Origin: an uncultured Gemella sp.
GTDB lineage: Bacteria; Bacillota; Bacilli; Staphylococcales; Gemellaceae
Assembly: GCA_947254465.1 (NCBI GenBank)
Contig: CAMYEU010000023.1
Location: 1-14,101, forward strand
Length of the DNA stretch: 14,101 bases
Direction of reading: 5' to 3'
Within the stretch, counting starts at the first letter, position 1. Each line of letters starts with the position of its first letter. The notes under the pieces were generated by a model. It had not been told where the DNA came from, searched no databases, and saw nothing but the letters and a program-made list of their open reading frames with translations. A program made the position numbers and the translations under genes. Positions 6,390-12,411 of the stretch are shown here, piece by piece.

Positions 6390-8024
6390 GTGAAAAATAA
6401 AATAGTAGAATTAATACAAAATTCTTTAGCCAAATTAGAAATTGATGGAGTAGATATTCATGTAGAAACTCCGAAAAACACAGATAATGGAGATTTTTCT
6501 TCAAATGTGGCGATGCAATTAACGAGAGTTTTACGTAAAAACCCTAAAGTTATTGCCGAGGAAATAATCAGTAATATAGATGAAGATGAAGCGGTAGAAA
6601 AAATTGAAATAGCTGGACCAGGATTTATTAACTTTTTCGTTAAAAAATCAAGTCTTGGAAGTGTTGTTGGAAAAATCTTAGAAGATGATTTTAAATACGG
6701 TGAAAACAACATAGGGCAAGGTAAAAAAGTTCTTTTAGAGTATGTATCAGCTAACCCAACTGGAACATTACATGTGGGGCATGCTAGAAATGCTGCATAT
6801 TCTGATTCATTAGCAAGAATAATGAAAAAATCAGGATACGATTTATCTCGTGAATACTATATCAATGATGCTGGTAATCAAATTAATAACCTTGTAATTT
6901 CTGCAATCGTTCGTTATAAACAGGCACTAGGTATGGATGCTGAAATGCCGGATGATGCATACCACGGTGAAGATATTAAAGTTCTAGGTCAAAAACTAAA
7001 AGATGAATTTGGTGAATCATTATTAGAAAGAGAAGACTTAAATGAGTTTATTCGTGAGTATGCAGTAGCGTATGAAATGGAAAATATTAAAAAAGATTTA
7101 GGTGACTTTGGATTAGAATATGATGTGTTCTTTAGTGAAAAGTCATTATATGAAAATGGTCTTGTAGATAAAGCTTTAGAGTCTTTAAGAGAACAAGGGT
7201 TTGTTTATGAAAAAGATGGAGCTTTATGGTTAGAAACAACAGCTTTAGGTACAGGCGATGATAAGGACCGTGTATTAATTAAAGCAGATGGTTCACTAAC
7301 ATACTTAACTAGTGATATAGCTTATCACAAAAATAAATTAGATCGTGGATTCGATTTATTACTAGATGTACTTGGTGCAGACCACCACGGATATATTGCA
7401 AGATTAAAAGCAAGTATCGTTGCTATGGGGTATAAGGCAGAGCAATTAGAAGTTCTAATTATGCAAATGGTACAACTTCTTAATAATGGTGAAGTTGTAA
7501 AAATGAGTAAGAGAACAGGTAAAGCAATTACACTTCGTGATTTAATAGATGAAGTAGGAGCTGATGCTGCTCGTTACTTCTTAGTAATGAGAAGTGCAGA
7601 TAGTCACTTAGACTTTGATTTTGCAGTGGCAAAAGAACAATCAAGTGATAACCCACTATACTATGTTCAATATGCTCACGCTAGAATTTGCTCAATCTTA
7701 CGTCAAGCAGCTGAACAAGTTGAATATGATGTTAATAACTGTGATTATGAATTATTAACAGATGAGTACTCAGTAGATTTACTGAAAAACTTAGCATATT
7801 ATCCAGAAATAGTTGCACAAGCAGCTAAAAATTATGAACCACACAGAATTTGTAATTATTTACAAAGTCTTGCAAGTTCATTCCACAAATTCTATAATAA
7901 TAACAAAGTAATAACTGAAAATAAAGAACAAACTCAAAGTTACCTAGCATTAATCACTGCTGTTAAGATAACTTTAAGAAACGCTTTAGACTTAATTGGA
8001 GTATCTGCTCCAGAAAAAATGTAA
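6390..8024 (+). CDS. argS: Arginyl-tRNA synthetase
   Basis: A class I aminoacyl-tRNA synthetase that charges tRNA-Arg with arginine. The N-terminal Add-1 domain (about 1-110) contains VHVETPKNTDNGDFSSNVAM and IAGPGFINF, both typical of ArgRS. The catalytic Rossmann domain carries the HIGH-type motif HVGH (128-131) in SANPTGTLHVGHARN. KMSKR is at about 371-375, and the C-terminal helical anticodon-binding domain ends the protein. The total of 544 residues is close to the usual 550-560. I chose GTG at 6390 because AGGAGG (6376-6381) stands eight bases before it. The in-frame TTG at 6387 would add one residue with a five-base spacing and cannot be excluded. It lies between the DUF1934 gene and rpoE, the order seen in B. 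subtilis. Confidence 0.95.
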   Translation: MKNKIVELIQNSLAKLEIDGVDIHVETPKNTDNGDFSSNVAMQLTRVLRKNPKVIAEEIISNIDEDEAVEKIEIAGPGFINFFVKKSSLGSVVGKILEDDFKYGENNIGQGKKVLLEYVSANPTGTLHVGHARNAAYSDSLARIMKKSGYDLSREYYINDAGNQINNLVISAIVRYKQALGMDAEMPDDAYHGEDIKVLGQKLKDEFGESLLEREDLNEFIREYAVAYEMENIKKDLGDFGLEYDVFFSEKSLYENGLVDKALESLREQGFVYEKDGALWLETTALGTGDDKDRVLIKADGSLTYLTSDIAYHKNKLDRGFDLLLDVLGADHHGYIARLKASIVAMGYKAEQLEVLIMQMVQLLNNGEVVKMSKRTGKAITLRDLIDEVGADAARYFLVMRSADSHLDFDFAVAKEQSSDNPLYYVQYAHARICSILRQAAEQVEYDVNNCDYELLTDEYSVDLLKNLAYYPEIVAQAAKNYEPHRICNYLQSLASSFHKFYNNNKVITENKEQTQSYLALITAVKITLRNALDLIGVSAPEKM

Positions 8025-8054
8025 TAAATAAAAAAAGAAGGGAATCTAATATAA

Positions 8055-8534
8055 ATGGTAAAGTTAAAAGATTTAAGCGCAGAAAAAATTAAGGAAATGT
8101 CATTAATAGATTTATGTTATGCATATATGGTAGAAGAAGGAATTGAAAAATTAAATATTTATGATTTCCTAGATTATATTAAACCATTAAGAAATGTTGA
8201 TGAAGAAGAATTTACAGCACAAGCCGCATATTTCTACACTGATTTAAACTTAGATGGACGTTTTGTATGCGTTGAAGATGGAAGTTGGAAATTAAGAGAT
8301 AGTTTATTCGTAGAAGATATTAAAAACTTCGTTGAGCCAAGTGTTCAAAAATTTGAAATCGATGATGAAGATGATATTGAAGAACTTGGAGAAGAAGAAC
8401 AAGAAGATATTCATGACGAAGTAGATGCTTTAATTGAAGAAGAGGATATGGAAGAAAGTGAAGATGTTTATGATTTTGATAACGATGGTATTGTGTCAAA
8501 ATTCAACATTTCAACTGAAGAAGAAGAGTTTTAA
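8055..8534 (+). CDS. rpoE: DNA-directed RNA polymerase delta subunit
   Basis: A 159-residue accessory subunit of Gram-positive RNA polymerase. Residues about 1-85 form the HARE-HTH domain with MSLIDLCYAYM, IYDFLDYI and the segment LNLDGRFVCVEDGSWKLRD. From about residue 100 the chain is dominated by Asp and Glu, the disordered acidic tail that displaces nucleic acid from polymerase, speeds recycling and affects promoter selectivity. The tail is typical in length. AAGGGA (8038-8043) lies 11 bases before the ATG, slightly long. It follows argS by 30 bases with no terminator between, and ends the operon at a clear terminator. Confidence 0.94.
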   Translation: MVKLKDLSAEKIKEMSLIDLCYAYMVEEGIEKLNIYDFLDYIKPLRNVDEEEFTAQAAYFYTDLNLDGRFVCVEDGSWKLRDSLFVEDIKNFVEPSVQKFEIDDEDDIEELGEEEQEDIHDEVDALIEEEDMEESEDVYDFDNDGIVSKFNISTEEEEF

Positions 8535-8535
8535 T

Positions 8536-8560
8536 AAAAAGGCCGTAAGGCTTTTTTATT
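8536..8560 (+). terminator. Intrinsic terminator of the ABC-F/argS/rpoE operon
   Basis: Directly after the rpoE stop, AAAAAGGCC (8536-8544) pairs with GGCTTTTTT (8549-8557) across the loop GTAA, with one G-T wobble, followed by further T-rich sequence. It is short but has the expected stem and T-run. Confidence 0.8.
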
Positions 8561-8576
8561 TTGTGAGTCTTATTAG

Positions 8577-8605
8577 TTGCATATACTTTCTGTATGAAGT
8601 ATAAT
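8577..8605 (+). promoter_or_regulatory. Promoter of the cold-shock gene
   Basis: TTGCAT (8577-8582), a 17-base spacer and a perfect TATAAT (8600-8605) form a strong sigma-A promoter. Initiation near 8612 leaves a leader of about 148 bases before the cold-shock ATG, in line with the long structured leaders known for cspA-type mRNAs. Confidence 0.75.
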
Positions 8606-8611
8606 AGGGTA

Positions 8612-8759
8612 AGTCAATAAAACATATAGTAAAAATTGTAATACAGGTTCTAAGTTTTTTAAGTGAATAACACAATACACATTTATTTTATTTATTATCT
8701 TTAACAGCAAGAATACGATTGATTATTGATAATAAAAAATATAAAGGAGATTGTAACTT
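8612..8759 (+). promoter_or_regulatory. Long 5' leader of the cold-shock mRNA
   Basis: About 148 transcribed but untranslated bases separate the promoter from the cold-shock start codon. The stretch is AU-rich with no open frame of note. In E. coli, cspA leaders of this length rearrange with temperature and control translation and stability. No specific cold-box match is claimed here, only the length and position. Confidence 0.45.
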
Positions 8760-8960
8760 ATGAAACAAGGTACAGTAAAATGGTTTAACGAGGAAAAAGG
8801 ATTCGGATTTATCGAAGTAGCAGGTGAAAAGGATATTTTTGTTCACTTCTCAAGCATTAAAAAAGACGGATTCAAAACTTTAAAAGAAGGCGATAAAGTT
8901 GAATTTGAAGTTGAAGATGGAGCTCGTGGACCACAAGCAGCTAACGTAGTTGTTCTTTAA
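8760..8960 (+). CDS. Cold-shock protein, CspA/CspB family
   Basis: A 66-residue single cold-shock domain of the usual size. It begins MKQGTVKWFN, carries RNP-1 KGFGFI (13-18) and RNP-2 DIFVHF (25-30), and ends GPQAANVVVL. These five-stranded barrels bind single-stranded RNA and DNA through the aromatic residues W8, F15, F17, F27 and F30, all present, and act as RNA chaperones in the cytoplasm. AAGGAG at 8744-8749 lies ten bases before the ATG. It is a single-gene unit with its own promoter, long leader and terminator. Which Csp paralogue it is cannot be told. Confidence 0.97.
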   Translation: MKQGTVKWFNEEKGFGFIEVAGEKDIFVHFSSIKKDGFKTLKEGDKVEFEVEDGARGPQAANVVVL

Positions 8961-8976
8961 TTAGAAATGTAAGAAG

Positions 8977-9015
8977 GCTATAATTAGACTTTTATGTCTA
9001 GTTATAGCTTTTTTT
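8977..9015 (+). terminator. Intrinsic terminator of the cold-shock gene
   Basis: GCTATAATTAGAC (8977-8989) pairs with GTCTAGTTATAGC (8996-9008) with a single G-T wobble, followed by seven T residues (9009-9015). It is a textbook Rho-independent terminator 16 bases after the stop codon. Confidence 0.93.
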
Positions 9016-9099
9016 ATAAGTATATATATCTTAGGTTTGTAGTTTTAATAAACTTATTATGATAAATGAAACACACTAATGGAAACGAACGCAATTCTA

Positions 9100-9128
9100 T
9101 TGAAAAATAATTACATATAAATTATAAT
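9100..9128 (+). promoter_or_regulatory. Promoter of the ridA gene
   Basis: TTGAAA (9100-9105), 17 bases, then TATAAT (9123-9128). Transcription would start near 9135 and leave a leader of about 153 bases before the ridA ATG. The leader includes a perfect dyad CTCTAA-TT-TTAGAG at 9200-9213 of unknown meaning. No known riboswitch was recognised in it. Confidence 0.7.
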
Positions 9129-9287
9129 TATGTTAAAAGTAAAAAATATCAGTATAGAGAGTGTACACAAAGAAAAATGATGAATTCAAGATTGTCAAAC
9201 TCTAATTTTAGAGGTAAGAGTATAGATATCTTCCATTCTTTAGAACTGAAATTGTGGTATTTTATCTAGAAAAAGGAGATTTATAAG

Positions 9288-9671
9288 ATGAAAATTACAG
9301 AAGTAAATACACCAAAAGCACCAAAAGCTGTAGGACCATATGTACAAGCAAACAAAGTAGGGAATCTAATTTTTTGCTCGGGTCAATTAGGAATTAACCC
9401 AGAAACTGGAAAAATAGTTGAAGGTGGGGTTATCGAAGAAGCGAAACAAGTGTTTAAAAATATTGAAGCAGTTTTAGAAGAAGCTGGGAGTTCTATGAAT
9501 CATGTTGTAAAATCATTAGTATTATTAAAAGATATTGCTGATTTTGCTGAAGTGAATAAAGTATATGCTGAACAATTCAATGATGTACTTCCTGCTAGAT
9601 CTGCTTTCCAAGTAGCAGCACTGCCATTAGGTGGTAATATTGAGATTGAAGTTATAGCGGTAGAAAAATAA
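9288..9671 (+). CDS. ridA: RidA/YjgF family reactive enamine/imine deaminase
   Basis: A 127-residue protein of the RidA subfamily, which as a homotrimer in the cytoplasm hydrolyses reactive 2-aminoacrylate-type enamines/imines released by PLP enzymes, protecting them from damage. Visible signatures are VGPYVQANKVGNLIFCSGQLGI near the start and LPARSAFQVAALPLGGNIEIEVIA near the end. Arg104 and Glu119 correspond to the catalytic Arg105 and Glu120 of E. coli RidA, so an active deaminase is expected. Length is typical. AAAGGAG precedes the ATG. It is monocistronic, with its own promoter and a terminator shared with the convergent gene. Confidence 0.95.
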   Translation: MKITEVNTPKAPKAVGPYVQANKVGNLIFCSGQLGINPETGKIVEGGVIEEAKQVFKNIEAVLEEAGSSMNHVVKSLVLLKDIADFAEVNKVYAEQFNDVLPARSAFQVAALPLGGNIEIEVIAVEK

Positions 9672-9679
9672 TGAAATAT

Positions 9680-9717
9680 AAAAAATCAAGGATAGTCATC
9701 GCTATCCTTGATTTTTT
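9680..9717. terminator. Bidirectional terminator between ridA and the convergent gene
   Basis: An A-run plus TCAAGGATAG (9680-9695) pairs perfectly with CTATCCTTGA plus a T-run (9702-9717) across the loop TCATCG. The symmetry allows termination from both sides, and its right arm includes the stop codon and last codons of the minus-strand gene. Confidence 0.92.
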
Positions 9718-10565
9718 GCGTTATAGCTTGCAATTGCAGAGTTTATTTCTTCATTTGTAAAATTAGAAATATCACCTTTTAATTCGTTTTCGATAATGCT
9801 TCTACTAGTACTGCCTTCTTGAGTATAACGTATTGTATTGTATGTTTCAGGTACTTGTTGACCAATAATTTGAGGATGATTTTGGGTATTTGGTATAGAT
9901 GAAGCTTTTTTAGAATCTGTAGAACCATGTTTACCAATATTAGAGTTTTTATTAGCGGAAACATTGTCTTTTTTTGAATCCTCTTTAATTGCTATTTCTT
10001 TTTTTGTCTCTTCTTTTTTTGTTATATTAGTATTGTGATCTTGTTCAAGGTCTGAAGTTTCAGAATTCAATAGCTTTTCTTTTAAAGCATCGTATTTAAA
10101 TTCATACTTAGCTATTATAGTTTTAACTTGATCAGCATAGTTAGGTGAAGTTGTATCTAATTCTAAAATCTCAGTAAGAGCATTATCATAATTATCTAAT
10201 TGTGTATCTAAATATGAAATTGCTTTTGAAAAAGTACGATTTGTGTCTAATTTTTTTGCTTGTTTTAAATGTTCATAAGCAGTTTCTGTGTCTGTGTTAT
10301 TAAGTGCATTATCGATTTTTACTAGTTCACTAGCAATATTAACTTCGTTATCTATATTTCGTAGTGTTTCTTTAGCTTTTTCTGTGGTTAATATTTCAAG
10401 ACCGTTTAATCCAGCTTTGAAATCATATGAATCGTTAATTAATGAGATATATTTAGAGTGTTCTTCTCTAAAATTTTTATTTCCAGCATTTAGGTAGTAG
10501 TAAGTTCCACCAACTAAGAAAAAAATTGCTAATATAGGCATTAAAACAGAAATTAATTTTTTCAT
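9702..10565 (-). CDS. Unknown membrane-anchored extracytoplasmic helical protein
   Basis: A 287-residue protein I do not recognise. Residues 4-27 form one hydrophobic segment after MKK, without a clear lipobox or convincing cleavage site, so it is either a signal peptide or an N-terminal anchor with the rest outside. Residues about 30-167 are charged and predicted helical (for example ETAYEHLKQAKKLD and NYDNALTEILELD), weakly reminiscent of tetratricopeptide-like helices. A Lys/Asn/Ser/Glu-rich disordered linker follows (about 168-225), then a better-conserved-looking C-terminus (about 235-287) with TSRSIIENELKGDISNFTNEEIN. It has its own promoter, and AAAGGAG lies 11 bases before the ATG. 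Possible roles include envelope or cell-wall scaffolding; this is a guess from architecture only. Codon use resembles its neighbours. Confidence 0.8.
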   Translation of the reverse strand: MKKLISVLMPILAIFFLVGGTYYYLNAGNKNFREEHSKYISLINDSYDFKAGLNGLEILTTEKAKETLRNIDNEVNIASELVKIDNALNNTDTETAYEHLKQAKKLDTNRTFSKAISYLDTQLDNYDNALTEILELDTTSPNYADQVKTIIAKYEFKYDALKEKLLNSETSDLEQDHNTNITKKEETKKEIAIKEDSKKDNVSANKNSNIGKHGSTDSKKASSIPNTQNHPQIIGQQVPETYNTIRYTQEGSTSRSIIENELKGDISNFTNEEINSAIASYNAKNQG

Positions 10566-10607
10566 AAAAGGCTAAACTCCTTTCCTTAATGTCTTTAACT
10601 ATAATTT

Positions 10608-10636
10608 ATTGTATAATGTTAAGAAAGAAAAATCAA
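10608..10636 (-). promoter_or_regulatory. Promoter of the unknown membrane-anchored protein gene
   Basis: On the minus strand, TTGATT (10631-10636) is separated by 17 bases from TACAAT (10608-10613). The start would be near 10601, about 36 bases before the ATG at 10565. Confidence 0.6.
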
Positions 10637-10823
10637 GTGAATAAAATAATAAGTAATTAAATTAAATACGTGAGTTAGCTGTTTAATTAATTGATGCACA
10701 TTCAGTATAGTGAAAAAAATAGTGACTATTAATGTTGAATTTTGTAGAAAAATAATCTTATATACAGGCTAGAATGTTTGGGATGGATTTTAAAAATAAT
10801 AAGATGAAATATATAATAATTTC
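10637..10823. other. AT-rich intergenic stretch, nothing recognised
   Basis: Between the promoter of the minus-strand unknown gene and the hisS promoter I see no ORF with a ribosome binding site, no RNA gene and no clear repeat. It may simply be spacer or hold upstream elements of the flanking divergent promoters. Confidence 0.35.
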
Positions 10824-10850
10824 TTGACAATAATAATAGTTTGGTATAAT
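10824..10850 (+). promoter_or_regulatory. Promoter of the hisS-aspS T-box leader
   Basis: A perfect -35 TTGACA (10824-10829) and a perfect -10 TATAAT (10845-10850) with the extended -10 TGG (10842-10844). The spacer is only 15 bases, shorter than the usual 17, so the extended -10 may carry much of the recognition. Initiation would be near 10857. Confidence 0.7.
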
Positions 10851-10856
10851 ATATTT

Positions 10857-11080
10857 AAAAGAAACGTGACAAAAAAAGTAAAAAGAATTTTATTTTATGT
10901 TTTAATTAAAGAGAATTTAATCCCTAGGCTGAAAGATTAAATATTAATGATTAAAATAAGTAACACTTTTTGTAAAACTTAATAATTTAAAAATAAGGTA
11001 TCGATATTTCGATATGAATTAGGGTGGCACCACGAATTTAGTTATCGTCCCATATAGTATAGGCTATATGGGGCGATTTT
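10857..11080 (+). promoter_or_regulatory. T-box riboswitch leader of hisS-aspS
   Basis: Conserved T-box sequence AGGGTGGCACCACG at 11021-11034 is followed by a terminator hairpin: ATCGTCCCATATAG (11044-11057) pairs with CTATATGGGGCGAT (11064-11077), then Ts. Stem I is recognisable: ACAAAAA (10869-10875) pairs with TTTTTGT (10967-10973), AGTA (10877-10880) lies opposite the specifier strand, and GGCTGAAAG is at 10927-10935. A stem III hairpin TATCGA/TCGATA lies at 10999-11014. Uncharged tRNA would pair with the specifier and, through its NCCA end, with TGGC to favour antitermination. The specifier strand reads AACAC (10962-10966), giving either CAC (His) or AAC (Asn). The presence of a T-box is certain; its tRNA is not. 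Confidence 0.93.
11044..11080 (+). terminator. T-box-controlled attenuator hairpin
   Basis: A 14-bp stem with one G-T wobble, a six-base loop and a short T-run (11077-11080) forms the terminator that competes with the antiterminator containing the T-box sequence. It lies 50 bases before the hisS start. Confidence 0.88.
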
Positions 11081-11130
11081 AATTTATATTGAAGTATGAT
11101 TTGTAGATAAATCATTGAAAGGAGAATGAA

Positions 11131-12411
11131 ATGGTAATTAGTATGCCGAGAGGAACTCAAGATATACTACCTGAAGAAAGTATTAAATGGCAGTATATTG
11201 AAGGGAAACTAAGAGAAATTAGCAAGAACTTTTGTTATGAAGAAATTAGAACACCGATGTTTGAATCAACAGAATTATTCAGTAGAGGTGTTGGAGATAC
11301 TACTGATATAGTTCAAAAAGAGATGTATACTTTCCAAGATAAAGGTAATAGATCTTTAACGCTAAGACCTGAGGGAACAGCTGGAACAGTTCGTTCATAT
11401 ATAGAAAACAAATTATTCGCAAAAACAATTCAACCACAAAAACTATACTATGTTGGTCCGATGTTTAGATATGAAAGAAAACAAAAAGGACGTTATCGTC
11501 AATTCGTTCAATATGGGGTTGAGGTTATTGGAGAAGAAAGTCCAAAAATTGATGCAGAAGTAATAAGCCTAGCGTATAATATTTACAGAATGTTTGGTAT
11601 AGAAAATATCAAAGTAAGTATTAACTCTTTAGGTAACCCTGAAGAAAGACAAGCTTATAATGAAGCATTAGTAAAACATTTTGAACCTAGAATAAATGAG
11701 TTTTGTGAAGATTGTAATAATCGACTTTACAAAAACCCTATGAGAATTTTAGATTGTAAAGTTGATGCAGGACATGAACTTATTAAATCAGCACCAAAAT
11801 TATTAGATTACTTAGGTGAAGAATCAAAACAATATTTTGCTGAAGTACTTAAGCATTTAGATGCATTAGGTGTAAAATATGAAATCGATCATAATTTAGT
11901 TCGTGGATTAGATTACTATACTCATACTGCATTTGAGATTATGATAGATAATCCTGAAGTGGAATTAAAAACACTTTGTGGTGGTGGTCGTTATAATGGT
12001 TTAATTAAATTGTTAGATGGACCGGAAGACAAAAAAGGTATTGGTTTTGCTTTAAGTATTGAAAGATTACTATTAGCACTTGAAAGTGAAAGTATTGAAT
12101 TACCTATAGATGATACAATCGATGTGTTTGTAGTTGCTATGGGTGAAGAAGCTTCAAATGCTGGAGTAAAACTTACTAATGATTTGAGATTAGCTGGATA
12201 TAGCGTACAAAATGATTATTTCGATAAAAAAATGAAAGCTCAAATGAAGATTGCAGATAGATATAATGCAAAATATTCTATAATAATTGGACAAAGTGAA
12301 CTTGAAAATGGAACACTTGTCGTAAAAGATATGAAATCATTTGAACAAGAAACAATTAACTTAGATAATATTGTTGATTATTTACAAGAGAAATTGAGAG
12401 GAGAAAAATAA
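11131..12411 (+). CDS. hisS: Histidyl-tRNA synthetase
   Basis: A class II synthetase of 426 residues, the normal length, that charges tRNA-His in the cytoplasm as a dimer. The N-terminal catalytic domain begins with MPRGTQDILPEES. Motif 2 is at about 111-125 (MFRYERKQKGRYRQF, with Arg113). The histidine-specific motif LVRGLDYYT has the catalytic Arg at 258, followed by GGGRYNGL (284-291) and motif 3 GIGFALSIERLLLAL. The C-terminal part (about 330-426) is the anticodon-binding domain. AAAGGAG (11118-11124) lies six bases before the ATG at 11131; the inner ATG at 11143 lacks its own site. Expression is governed by the T-box leader. The stop overlaps the aspS start by one base (TAATG), so translation is likely coupled. 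Confidence 0.96.
   Translation: MVISMPRGTQDILPEESIKWQYIEGKLREISKNFCYEEIRTPMFESTELFSRGVGDTTDIVQKEMYTFQDKGNRSLTLRPEGTAGTVRSYIENKLFAKTIQPQKLYYVGPMFRYERKQKGRYRQFVQYGVEVIGEESPKIDAEVISLAYNIYRMFGIENIKVSINSLGNPEERQAYNEALVKHFEPRINEFCEDCNNRLYKNPMRILDCKVDAGHELIKSAPKLLDYLGEESKQYFAEVLKHLDALGVKYEIDHNLVRGLDYYTHTAFEIMIDNPEVELKTLCGGGRYNGLIKLLDGPEDKKGIGFALSIERLLLALESESIELPIDDTIDVFVVAMGEEASNAGVKLTNDLRLAGYSVQNDYFDKKMKAQMKIADRYNAKYSIIIGQSELENGTLVVKDMKSFEQETINLDNIVDYLQEKLRGEK

Noticed and set aside
9177..9269. 30-codon ORF in the ridA leader
   Set aside because: No convincing ribosome binding site and no recognisable protein character; probably chance.
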